This document shows positions 56,511 to 64,000 of a stretch of 64,000 nt of DNA, piece after piece. A program made the translations under genes and the position numbers. The notes under the pieces were generated by a model. It was not told the DNA's origin, did no database searches, and worked only from the letters and a program-made list of their open reading frames with translations. The DNA comes from Legionella sp. (lineage in GTDB: Bacteria > Pseudomonadota > Gammaproteobacteria > Legionellales > Legionellaceae): contig JARLJQ010000025.1 of assembly GCA_031291115.1 (NCBI GenBank), forward strand, positions 1 through 64,000, read 5' to 3'. Position 1 is the stretch's first letter. Each line of letters begins with the position of its first letter.

Positions 56511-57644
56511 TTAAATTGATTGTTTTAAAGCAACAATATGCTGATAGGCCTCATTTATTCTTGCCCGGCTAATATCACCCGAAAGCACTTTCGCTTCAAT
56601 AATATCAATAAGTTGCTTAGGATCTTGTGATTCAAGCGATAAATTATTACCGAAGATCAACATATCTGCTCCAGCATTGATTGTCAGTACTAAAGCCGTC
56701 TCAAGTTTATAATTCTCACTAATAGCTTTCATCTGCATGTCATCGGTAATAATAACGCCGTTAAAATGTAATCGATGGCGTAAAAGACCTGTTAAGACCT
56801 TATGAGATAAAGTGGCTGGTAACTCTGATTCATCCAATTGACGATTAACAATATGTGCCGTCATTACTACGCCACAAGAATTTTTTGAATTCAACAAGTG
56901 TTGGTATGGTTCTAATTCATATGTGTTCCAAGTATCACTGACATCAACAAAGCCTAGATGTGAATCTTTGGTGGAGCTACCATGCCCTGGAAAATGTTTA
57001 TATACGCATTGGATTTTTTGATCTAGAAAATGGCGGGTATAAATACCTGCATAGTTATTAACCTTGGTTGCATCGCTAGAGAAACTACGCTCTTTTTTTC
57101 CAATAACTGGATTATCTGGATTGACGTTTACATCGAGTTCCGGAGCAAAATTTAAATTAAATCCAGCCTTTTTTAATGTTTGGGCCATAGATGCCGCTGA
57201 CAACTCCGCCTCATTAAAGCTTCTTTTTCCAACTTCAGCAGCTGATATTGTTGGTGGAAATCCATATTGCTCCCCCAATCGACTAACCAGCCCCCCTTCA
57301 TAATCTACAGAAATTAATAAGGGTAATTTCGGCCTATGATGTTTTAAATTTCCTTGCTCTGTAAAATAGTGCAAATCACTATTTAACTGTTTTACTTGCT
57401 TTGGGCTTTCAATGTTTCTATCGTAAGTACCCGTCTGGTAATCATAATCAAATAATATAACGCCACCGATGTTATTTTTTTCAATAGCTTTTACTATTTT
57501 AGAGTGTGCGGTTACCTTTTTTCCATCAAAGCCTATAAGAAGCATTTGACCTATTTTATCTCGTAAACTGAGCTCAGGTATAACACTAGCCATAGTGCTA
57601 GAAGAGCCACTTATATAAATTAATAAATAAATAAAATATCTCAT
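56511..57644 (-). CDS. nagZ: Beta-N-acetylhexosaminidase (NagZ-like, GH3)
   Basis: A 377-aa glycoside hydrolase family 3 enzyme that removes N-acetylglucosamine from peptidoglycan fragments or chitooligosaccharides. Visible: LRDKIGQMLLIGFDG, ISVDYEGGLVSRLG, KHFPGHGSSTKDSH (catalytic His/Asp), and the nucleophile Asp in VIITDDMQMKAIS. The N-terminus (MRYFIYLLIYISGSSSTMASV) is signal-peptide-like, unusual for NagZ, which is normally cytoplasmic; a periplasmic or secreted location is possible. It forms a pair with nagX. Confidence 0.87.
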   Translation of the reverse strand: MRYFIYLLIYISGSSSTMASVIPELSLRDKIGQMLLIGFDGKKVTAHSKIVKAIEKNNIGGVILFDYDYQTGTYDRNIESPKQVKQLNSDLHYFTEQGNLKHHRPKLPLLISVDYEGGLVSRLGEQYGFPPTISAAEVGKRSFNEAELSAASMAQTLKKAGFNLNFAPELDVNVNPDNPVIGKKERSFSSDATKVNNYAGIYTRHFLDQKIQCVYKHFPGHGSSTKDSHLGFVDVSDTWNTYELEPYQHLLNSKNSCGVVMTAHIVNRQLDESELPATLSHKVLTGLLRHRLHFNGVIITDDMQMKAISENYKLETALVLTINAGADMLIFGNNLSLESQDPKQLIDIIEAKVLSGDISRARINEAYQHIVALKQSI

Positions 57645-57878
57645 CGTTGGCCTCAGTTTTATTTCATAATGAAACAGTACCTAAATAGATTAACTACAAA
57701 CATATTTAGTATTGCTCAATCCAAGATCAATTAAATAGCATAAGATCAAATTGATTTGTATTTTTGCACATGGATTAATTTATGTCAATTAGAGTTGTTT
57801 TGATACGGGCCAATACAGGAGTAAAATCACATACTGTATTTTAGCGATTAAAATAATGTCAGTTATGGATAGTCTTGA

Positions 57879-57908
57879 TTTAAACGCTCGTTAATCACCA
57901 AGAACAAA
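57879..57908. repeat. Imperfect direct repeat, right copy
   Basis: See the left copy at 55310-55339. This copy lies just before the fis terminator. Confidence 0.6.
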
Positions 57909-57933
57909 AAAGGGAGCCAAGCTCCCTTTTTTG
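57905..57933 (-). terminator. Rho-independent terminator of fis
   Basis: AAAAAAGGGAGC pairs with GCTCCCTTTTTT around a tiny CAA-type loop. On the minus strand the stem is followed by a T-run (CTCCCTTTTTTG). It lies about 17 bp after the fis stop. Confidence 0.88.
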
Positions 57934-57949
57934 TTTTTTTCGATACTAA

Positions 57950-58231
57950 TTAATCACGAGTACCAACGTACTTATCATCAAAATAACGTCGTAACTTAGT
58001 TCTCAATGTTCCACGACTAATTCCCAGCATTATAGCAGCTCGAGACTGGTTGTACTTGCAATGTTCCATTACCGCACGGAAGAGAGGCGTTTCAATCTCT
58101 TCAAGTACAAACTGGTATAAGTCAACAGGATCAGTTCCCTTAAGCTCTGAAAAATATTTTTGTACTGAATGTGTTACGCTCTCGGCTAGTGAAGCTGTGG
58201 TATCCACTGCTTCATTACTGATTGTTGTCAT
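57950..58231 (-). CDS. fis: Nucleoid DNA-binding protein Fis
   Basis: A 93-aa Fis protein. The C-terminal helix-turn-helix HCKYNQSRAAIMLGISRGTLRTKLRRY is nearly identical to the family consensus, and the N-terminal LYQFVLEEIETPLFRAVM forms the dimer helices. Fis bends DNA and controls many promoters; Legionella has several Fis paralogues known to repress effector genes. Which paralogue this is cannot be told. The GAGG region before the ATG is a good ribosome-binding site. In many bacteria fis follows dusB; here it stands alone. Confidence 0.9.
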   Translation of the reverse strand: MTTISNEAVDTTASLAESVTHSVQKYFSELKGTDPVDLYQFVLEEIETPLFRAVMEHCKYNQSRAAIMLGISRGTLRTKLRRYFDDKYVGTRD

Positions 58232-58427
58232 TAATTAGCTCCTCCTTTTAAAAACAGTATATTACCGAATCAAACAGTGTGAGACAAGGGTAGAACAAGA
58301 AAAACCCTGTTAAAAATCAACATATAATGCCCTTACCACAAGCAATTGCCGATTCAAAATCTCTTTGAAATTCAAATTGGGATAAATTGCATTCTACAAC
58401 CTATCCCAAACAAAGTTTTAATGCTTA

Positions 58428-59885
58428 TTAAAACTTCAACATGGATGAATCAAATGGTTTTCCATTAATAACAAATTTACCCTGATCCAAGGTCACTTCA
58501 ATTAAATAATCAGTTCCTTGAACCGTAATCAGACCATTTTGTTGCAACATACTTAACTGCTTATCAACTTGTGCTGAAGCTAATTGTTCTGGTGTTAACG
58601 TGGGCTGATTTGGTTGGGTTGTTGTTACTGCCTGCAATTGCTGTGTCAAAGACTGGTGCATATCAGGTTTTGTAGCAAGTTGCTGCATGACTGACTGGTG
58701 CATAATCTGTTTCACTGCTTCAGCAGGAACCTTTAATTTAGCAGTACCGTGAATTTTTTGCATTAATTCAAATGGATTTGCATTTTCATCTTTAGGTAAT
58801 GAAACAAACAGGTTTCCTTCAATCTGGCCCTGAGGTATTTTCAAGCTCAATTTAGAAATTTCAAGCTCCGCACCTTTGTTAAATAACTTGGGTAACTCAG
58901 GAAGTAAGGAAATCATAGCTTGTTGACGTTGCGCCTCTGTTCCATTTTGCATGGCTGCAGCTTCTTGATTAATCTTAGCTAATACATTCGCATCAAGGTT
59001 TCTTAAAGCCAGCTCAAAATCTCCTGGACCATAATCTTGTCCATTAACATATACTGATTTTAAAGTAGCGGTAAAATGCGTATTAAACAGTTGTTGTTCA
59101 ATATCACTCGCTGATTTAATAATTAGATCATTAAGCTCAAATATTTTTTGATCTTTTATCAGAAATTTAAACGTTGGCAAGTTAAAGTTTGCGTCCCCTA
59201 AATACAAACCCGCTAAAGTTTCATGCAAATCATAATCGGTAGATACTTTACCTAAATCGATTTTTGCATCATCTTTAGTAATTTTCACGCCATCAGCAAC
59301 AACCGTACCACTAATTTTCTTCATTTCAGACGACATTGTTGTTTTCGCATTCATTCCTAACCAGGAAAAATGGCCATTGCCTTCTTTAGCAGTGACATTA
59401 AATGCAGGAACACTAATATCAGTTGTACTTTGATTAAAATAATTTACAAAAAGACTTAAATCCAGTTGCGGCTTCATAGAGTCTTTAGTGAACATTGAAT
59501 CAAATTGAGCATTATATTGCTCAGGTAATGGGAACACGGATTCAGCATAACCTAATCCAAACCGTAGGTGATTATTAGTAAATATAATCGGGCCGTGATG
59601 AATGGTAATTGGTGTATCTATATTAAAATCTTGCGCAGGAACTGCCTGAACACGTCCACTGGCATCCTTCACTGTACGTGCAGGAATATGCAGCTGCCAT
59701 TTAATTTTGGCATCGGAGCTAAACAAACCTCTGTTGTATTGACTTATTTCTGCATACAATCCATTAGATTGGTCAATTACATCGATATTCTTTCTGATTG
59801 TTTTTTCAGTGAGAATTCCCATACCATAATATCCGCTTAAAACCAAAGCGGCCAGGACAATCACTAATCCTGCCAATTTTTTCAT
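58428..59885 (-). CDS. DUF945 (YdgA-like) family protein
   Basis: A 485-aa protein starting MKKLAGLVIVLAALVLSGYYGMG, with one N-terminal membrane helix and a large periplasmic part. YdgA/DUF945 features: AEISQYNRGLFSSDAKIKWQLHI, repeated hydrophobic beta-strands, and a C-terminal GLITVQGTDYLIEVTLDQGKFVINGKPF. The family is conserved in gammaproteobacteria but its role is unknown. I use the ATG at 59885 because GGAGAACATA precedes it. A Gln/Thr-rich stretch (about residues 405-450) probably is a linker. Confidence 0.85.
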   Translation of the reverse strand: MKKLAGLVIVLAALVLSGYYGMGILTEKTIRKNIDVIDQSNGLYAEISQYNRGLFSSDAKIKWQLHIPARTVKDASGRVQAVPAQDFNIDTPITIHHGPIIFTNNHLRFGLGYAESVFPLPEQYNAQFDSMFTKDSMKPQLDLSLFVNYFNQSTTDISVPAFNVTAKEGNGHFSWLGMNAKTTMSSEMKKISGTVVADGVKITKDDAKIDLGKVSTDYDLHETLAGLYLGDANFNLPTFKFLIKDQKIFELNDLIIKSASDIEQQLFNTHFTATLKSVYVNGQDYGPGDFELALRNLDANVLAKINQEAAAMQNGTEAQRQQAMISLLPELPKLFNKGAELEISKLSLKIPQGQIEGNLFVSLPKDENANPFELMQKIHGTAKLKVPAEAVKQIMHQSVMQQLATKPDMHQSLTQQLQAVTTTQPNQPTLTPEQLASAQVDKQLSMLQQNGLITVQGTDYLIEVTLDQGKFVINGKPFDSSMLKF

Positions 59886-60041
59886 TATGTTCTCCATGTT
59901 ATTAGTTTGCATGCAGCAAGACTGCAGCGCAAAGTATAACAGTAAATAACATGAGAGTGCGATAAGCGAATGAATGAATCTCGATAAAAAACAAGGGCAT
60001 TAAAAGAACGCTTTGAGCCTTACGGCCCAAAGCATTAGGAA

Positions 60042-61337
60042 TCAAGAATGTTTGTAGGGTTTACAATAAGTTTCTTTAATAGTAAATGCCAATATTAAAG
60101 CAATTAAAGAACTGAATGGCAACAATCGTAACCCGGCCTGAAAATCAGACAATAATAAAGTTTCAACATTATAAGCACGAGTTCCAGAAACCAAATCAAT
60201 CAAACGTCCGACTAAAGGTTGTAAGGAAGCACCAATAGTAATCGAGATCATATTAGTAAAAGCAATAGAAGTACCCACTACATTTCTATCATGCAATTCG
60301 GTAGACACCGCATAAGCAATAGCCACACCAGTATTGGTTAAACCAAAAAGGAAGAACAAAGCATAAGCCGAATTTTGACTTAACTCAGAACTGTAGACAA
60401 ATATTGAGGTGAAAATAATTCCAAATAGTGCCGAAAGTATCATTAAAGGTTTACGACGTCCTATTCGATCGGATAACCAACCAGAAACAGGTCCACTGAC
60501 TCCCCAGCCAATAAAAATCAAGCCAATTGCAAAAGCTGCAGCATGCGCACCTAATCCTCGGCCAAATTGCAAATACGCCGGGCCAAGTGCCTCACCAATT
60601 ACAGCAGTAGGTCCAAATAAGAATCCAGCATACAAGGCATTAAGCCAGGTTTGCTTGCAGGATAAAATGACTTTTAGACTTTGCAAAATACTCAGTCGAT
60701 TAGTAACATGTGCTTCCGTTCGATGATCACCAGGCTTATCCTTGATGAATTGATAAAGCAATGCTGCCAAAGCAATGAAAAGAAACGAAATCACGAGCAT
60801 ACTGTGACGCCAGCCAACAGCACTCACTAAAAATGAAACAGGCGCTTCTCCAGTCGCGGCACCAAGCATACCGACTGATTGCGTTAAACCCGCCAATAAA
60901 CCCAGCATTGTTGGGGGGAACCAGGAAGTAGCTAGTCGTAAAGAGCAAACAAAGGCAAAAGCCGCGCTAAAACCAATCAGCATTCGACCAATTGAGCCCA
61001 TCATCAAACCACCAGCAAGGCCAAAAACACAGCAGCCAAAAGCTGTAACCAGAGACATGATGGTTAACAACCAGCGTATACTCAAACGATCTACGGTGAG
61101 TCCTACCGGAATTTGCATCAGAATATAAGGAATATAAAAAGAGGCGGTTAATATACCAAAGCCTGCTTCATTAATTCCAAAATCAATTTGTAAATAACGA
61201 TGCATCACTCCAGGAGCTACACGAGCAATATATTCAGAAAAATAAAATGCTGCTGCCAAACCCCAAATTAACCAGGCCGATCCCAAATATTTTTTACTAC
61301 TATAAATATCTATTTTAGTTTCGTTTATGTTACTCAT
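60042..61337 (-). CDS. Major facilitator superfamily transporter
   Basis: A 431-aa protein with twelve hydrophobic helices. MFS signatures: PVGLTVDRLSIRWLL between helices 2 and 3, GRMLIGFSAAFAFVCSLRLATSWFPP, and GWLSDRIGRRKPLMILSALFG in the second half. Legionella has many such transporters for nutrients and metabolites; the substrate cannot be read. Complete, single gene. Confidence 0.88.
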   Translation of the reverse strand: MSNINETKIDIYSSKKYLGSAWLIWGLAAAFYFSEYIARVAPGVMHRYLQIDFGINEAGFGILTASFYIPYILMQIPVGLTVDRLSIRWLLTIMSLVTAFGCCVFGLAGGLMMGSIGRMLIGFSAAFAFVCSLRLATSWFPPTMLGLLAGLTQSVGMLGAATGEAPVSFLVSAVGWRHSMLVISFLFIALAALLYQFIKDKPGDHRTEAHVTNRLSILQSLKVILSCKQTWLNALYAGFLFGPTAVIGEALGPAYLQFGRGLGAHAAAFAIGLIFIGWGVSGPVSGWLSDRIGRRKPLMILSALFGIIFTSIFVYSSELSQNSAYALFFLFGLTNTGVAIAYAVSTELHDRNVVGTSIAFTNMISITIGASLQPLVGRLIDLVSGTRAYNVETLLLSDFQAGLRLLPFSSLIALILAFTIKETYCKPYKHS

Positions 61338-61591
61338 AAATTCTCTACTTGAAAAAGCCTTAACACACTTTGTTTTGTAAGCTCAGTTAAAGGATTATTG
61401 CCATACACCTGCACTTTTAAAAACAAAAACGCTTTGTGTCACATTTATCTAAAATATGACTGATTTATTGACAAAACAAAGATACATTATACTGTTGCCG
61501 TCATTTATTTCAACACCTAGTTTGCTGGCATTTTAATAGCAGACAGAGTCAGTTATAATCAATTTTTTATCTTTATCGAGATGTGCTTAAT

Positions 61592-61981
61592 ATGAACGCA
61601 CTTAATCTGGCAGTAAAAGAAGCATTGGATGCTTCAGGAAATACGAAGGAAGCAAATAAGGCTTATCTGGAATTTATTAAAGCTAATTTTATCATTCCCG
61701 TAGAGCAGCATATGGAGGATGAGCAACCCAGGGTTTTATTTCTTGTTGAGAACGGAACAACATTTCTTCCGGTGTTTACTGAACAAAGCTATTTAGATGC
61801 CTGGGCGGCTGACATTGCACAAGAGATTAATCTTTTGAAATTATCTGGGGTAGATTTGCTTAAAGGCCTTGGTGAAGACATTACTGTTTGTCTTAATATA
61901 GGCAGTGAGATTTATAAAGAGTTTAATCCCTCAGAAACTGCACGAATGCGTTCTATGGTATTAAAATTTTTTAAAAATTAG
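61592..61981 (+). CDS. SseB-like domain protein
   Basis: A 129-aa protein (MNALNLAVKEALDASGN). The middle part (RVLFLVENGTTFLPVFTEQSYLDAWA) resembles the SseB N-terminal domain seen in enhanced serine sensitivity and secretion chaperone-like proteins, and LNIGSEIYKEFNPSETARM follows the same pattern. There is no signal peptide. A GTG 9 bp upstream is an alternative start. The role is unknown. It ends 8 bp before a palindromic repeat, opposite a convergent gene. Confidence 0.75.
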   Translation: MNALNLAVKEALDASGNTKEANKAYLEFIKANFIIPVEQHMEDEQPRVLFLVENGTTFLPVFTEQSYLDAWAADIAQEINLLKLSGVDLLKGLGEDITVCLNIGSEIYKEFNPSETARMRSMVLKFFKN

Positions 61982-61988
61982 AACCATT

Positions 61989-62070
61989 CGTCATCCAGAG
62001 CGTAGATAAGGACCTCCCTAATGTGGCTCGATGCCATTTGAAGGGAGATCCTTCGCTACGCTCTGGACGA
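61989..62070. repeat. 80-bp palindromic repeat, copy 8
   Basis: CGTCATCCAGAGCGTAGATAAGG at left carries a small change in the arm, while CCTTCGCTACGCTCTGGACG at right is intact. It lies between convergent genes. Confidence 0.85.
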
Positions 62071-62074
62071 TGCT

Positions 62075-62449
62075 TTAAGCTACCAGCTCAAATAATTGAT
62101 AACCAACTAATGCCGAAGCAGCAATAGCGCCACTGATTTCAATAACCAGTGATAAGAAACTGTGCTTATGTACGTACTGCTGATCATTTGCAGCCAGTTC
62201 TTTAGTTAATAATACATCTTCATTTTCATAGGTGCTGATATCAAATAAAGGTTCTTCACCTGCTAATGCATCCCACCACCCTTCTAACCAATGTTCCGCT
62301 TCTTGAGTACCCTTTTGGAACGGATTATCTTCCTCTGAAGCGTATGCTAATGCACATTCGTAACCCATAGCATAACTTTCTTCGTAGCTTGGGTGATCCA
62401 TGTTAAAGCGTAATTTAATATGTGGTAGTAAGGCTGTGATATCGTTCAT
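62075..62449 (-). CDS. RMF-like motif protein with C-terminal membrane helix
   Basis: A 124-aa acidic protein that I cannot name. Residues 26-62 (YAMGYECALA then NPFQ then HWLEGWWDAL) follow the spacing of ribosome modulation factor: GY, a Pro-aromatic pair 13 residues on, and WLxGW, with a single-residue offset. Unlike RMF, which is basic, this protein is acidic. The C-terminal 20 residues (VIEISGAIAASALVGYQLFELV) form a hydrophobic helix. It might act on ribosomes or nucleic acid at the membrane, but this is speculative. Confidence 0.7.
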   Translation of the reverse strand: MNDITALLPHIKLRFNMDHPSYEESYAMGYECALAYASEEDNPFQKGTQEAEHWLEGWWDALAGEEPLFDISTYENEDVLLTKELAANDQQYVHKHSFLSLVIEISGAIAASALVGYQLFELVA

Positions 62450-63196
62450 GATTTTACCCTCAATTTATGCATCTAATATGTATTTGCCTAAGTTCAACTG
62501 TACTACTCCAAGTTGTTTAACTTCTAAATCTTTGTGTGATTTTTATTATCTAGTTGTTGATAATTATCGCACTTAAAACAATTTTACGACTTTAAACTGC
62601 CGTATATATCCAAAACGAAAACATTTACTAATTCTTGACAATTCCAAGCCAAAACATCAGAAACTCATTTTCCTTTTATGATTTCTATATATAACAATGC
62701 AATTAGCAGGCCAGAATTGATTTAATGAGGGATATAAATGAAAATAATTTTTATCTTTATGAATTTTAATGGTTTTTATTTTTTAACGCTGTAATACAGT
62801 ACACGATAACGATATCTTTAATTGTAGTACACGTGCTGCCACAGCCCCATAAAATTATCTCAATCAGCACTCACTGCCATTAAGTTGTCGTGAATTTCGG
62901 ATAAGAGAGCATTTAGATCGACAATATCTCTCAGAACCGTTCGTGCTGAGGAGGCGTTTACGCCGTCTCGAAGCATTCGCACAGAGTTATAATCTTGGTG
63001 TACATGCTTCGAGACGTCGCTATTGCTCCTCCTCAGCACGAACGGCTCAAAGTAGAGACGGGATCTAATGGCTCCCTTATCCGAAACTCGCGTTAATTAC
63101 AGGCAATTTTGAGCACGATTGCTGCTCCTGGCAGGCAAAAAGCGACAAATCGGGCAAAAGTGGCAAAAATTAAATTTTAGCCGACAAATTTTGCCG
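62450..63196. other. Gene-free region containing a family B repeat
   Basis: About 750 bp between convergent and tandem neighbours. It is AT-rich on the left (promoter region of the RMF-like gene), then has the repeat at 62937-63045, then about 150 bp before the pdxH stop. Open frames at 63097-63318 and 63119-63337 overlap pdxH antisense and are rejected. Confidence 0.55.
62937..63045. repeat. 110-bp palindromic repeat family B, copy 2
   Basis: Outer arms CCGTTCGTGCTGAGGAGG and CCTCCTCAGCACGAACGG, inner arms GTCTCGAAGCA and TGCTTCGAGAC, as in 23259-23365. The central bases between the inner arms differ between the two copies, while the arms are nearly identical. Confidence 0.9.
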
Positions 63197-63844
63197 TTAA
63201 GGAGCCAAACGGTGATGTTCCCATTGCCCTTTTTGCCGGCAATAACGAATTCTGTCGTGCAAACGATTGTCTCGGCCTTGCCAAAACTCGATTTCATATG
63301 GAATAACTCGATATCCACCCCAATATTCAGGACGTAGTACTGGCTCTTGGGCGTGTTTTTGAATTAAATCGTTTAAAGCATTTTCCAGTGATTCTCTACT
63401 AGGTACTTCATGGCTTTGTGGGGAGATAATTGCGCTGTATTGACTTTTGATTGGTCTGGATAAAAAGTAGCTGTCTGATTGTTCTTGGCTTACTTGCTTT
63501 ACCTGACCACGGATACGTACTTGTCTTGCCATTTGCGGCCAATAAAAATTGAGTGCTGCGTAAGATTTATTTTGAAGTTGTGTTGCTTTGCTACTTTGGT
63601 AATTAGTATAAAAAACAAAATCGCCCTCTTCCAAGCCTTTTAATAAAACAACTCTGGAATCTGGACAACCTTTATCATCGACCGTTGAAAGCACCATAGC
63701 AGTTGGATCATTGGTTTCATTTTTTAATACGTCTTCAAACCATAAGTGAAATTGAGTGATTGGATCTTCTGGAAGGAATTCTTCATTTAAATTCAATTCA
63801 CCATAATCACGTCTTATATCTGCAATGCTTCTGAAGTGCGTCAT
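63197..63844 (-). CDS. pdxH: Pyridoxamine 5'-phosphate oxidase
   Basis: An FMN enzyme that oxidises pyridoxine or pyridoxamine 5'-phosphate to pyridoxal 5'-phosphate, the last step of vitamin B6 synthesis and salvage. The 215-aa protein has [56 protein letters not shown], and the C-terminal [24 protein letters not shown]. Complete. An AAGGTGG site precedes the ATG. A palindromic repeat lies upstream. Confidence 0.95.
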   Translation of the reverse strand: MTHFRSIADIRRDYGELNLNEEFLPEDPITQFHLWFEDVLKNETNDPTAMVLSTVDDKGCPDSRVVLLKGLEEGDFVFYTNYQSSKATQLQNKSYAALNFYWPQMARQVRIRGQVKQVSQEQSDSYFLSRPIKSQYSAIISPQSHEVPSRESLENALNDLIQKHAQEPVLRPEYWGGYRVIPYEIEFWQGRDNRLHDRIRYCRQKGQWEHHRLAP

Positions 63845-63862
63845 GAACCACCTTAATTATAC

Positions 63863-63944
63863 GTCGTCCAGAGCGAAGCGAAGGATCTCCTGAATGTGGC
63901 TCGGTGCCATTTTATTGGAGGTCCTTCGCTTCGCTCTGGACGAC
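63863..63944. repeat. 80-bp palindromic repeat, copy 9
   Basis: GTCGTCCAGAGCGAAGCG and CGCTTCGCTCTGGACGAC pair perfectly, GAAGCG variant on both arms. It lies between the pdxH start and the stop of the gene running off the right edge. Confidence 0.9.
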
Positions 63945-63953
63945 ATAGTTATC

Positions 63954-64000
63954 TTACCAGCCAGTTACTTCAGCAATAGCATCACCTAAATCAGCAGGTG
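63954..64000 (-). CDS. 3' end of a gene running off the window, possibly sucD
   Basis: The minus strand reads PADLGDAIAEVTGW then TAA at 63956-63954. Only 14 residues are visible. The pattern resembles the tail of succinyl-CoA ligase alpha subunit (the xADIGEAL-type ending), but this is too short for a confident call. Confidence 0.35.
   Translation of the reverse strand, partial: PADLGDAIAEVTGW

Larger units (their letters stand above)
57645..57949. other. Intergenic region between fis and nagZ
   Basis: AT-rich, with the nagZ promoter presumably at the left and the fis terminator and direct-repeat copy at the right. No gene is seen. Confidence 0.5.

Noticed and set aside
63119-63337. 72-codon frame and its minus-strand counterpart at 63097-63318
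   Set aside because: Both overlap the well-supported pdxH gene out of frame.

Overview
The window looks like chromosome of a Legionella species (Gammaproteobacteria, Legionellales). Base composition is moderately AT-rich. The strongest taxonomic pointer is a DotU/IcmH (262 aa) plus IcmF (973 aa) pair, which are Dot/Icm type IVB secretion accessory proteins. Polyhydroxybutyrate genes (phasin, PhaR, two PhaB), Fis, and a SUF operon with a U-type scaffold fit the same assignment. I cannot name the species. Most genes are ordinary housekeeping genes; the accessory material is a few islands and many palindromic intergenic repeats.

Layout. 0-8 kb: an extradiol dioxygenase-like gene, a GtrB/GtrA-type glycosyltransferase-flippase pair, a fluoride channel (crcB) with a DUF190 partner, an Old Yellow Enzyme, an acquired-looking AAA/DUF4143 ATPase between repeats, a ChbG-like deacetylase and an EamA exporter. 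8-18 kb: rdgB is translationally coupled to a TPR-methyltransferase gene and followed by a 7.3-kb gene for a 2423-residue protein. That protein has leucine-rich repeats, a papain-like Cys-His-Asp module and at least two intact AAA+ ATPase modules. It is the most unusual object in the window and a candidate secreted effector. 18-23 kb: coaBC-dut-phosphomannomutase operon opposite radC, then epmA. 23-29 kb: the SUF iron-sulfur operon (Rrf2 regulator, sufBCDS, sufU, then sufT). 29.6-33.4 kb: dotU-icmF. 33.5-38.4 kb: a Tim44-like protein, greA and carB. 38.4-43.4 kb: an orphan S24/XRE repressor, a flavoprotein and lptFG. 43.9-48 kb: phasin, phaR, two phaB-like reductases and a fatty acid desaturase. 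48-53 kb: mutM, a PlsC-type acyltransferase, ggt, coaD and lolB. 53.3-64 kb: tRNA-Gln, prs, a GIY-YIG protein, a NagX-NagZ sugar cassette, fis, a DUF945 protein, an MFS transporter, an SseB-like protein, an RMF-like membrane protein, pdxH, and the last codons of a gene running off the right edge (possibly sucD).

At least four families of palindromic or MITE-like repeats lie between genes. The main one (about 80 bp, nine full copies and a half copy) sits directly after stop codons. Four copies lie between convergent gene pairs, so it may act as a two-way terminator. A second family (about 110 bp) has two copies. A third has a 144-bp copy and a 50-bp internally deleted copy fused to the 5' side of crcB.

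Start codons were chosen by ribosome-binding site and family length. Several differ from the longest open frame: DUF190, crcB (TTG), dut, coaBC, dotU, Tim44-like, phasin, ggt, coaD and others. All functions are inferred from motifs read by eye, with no database search.
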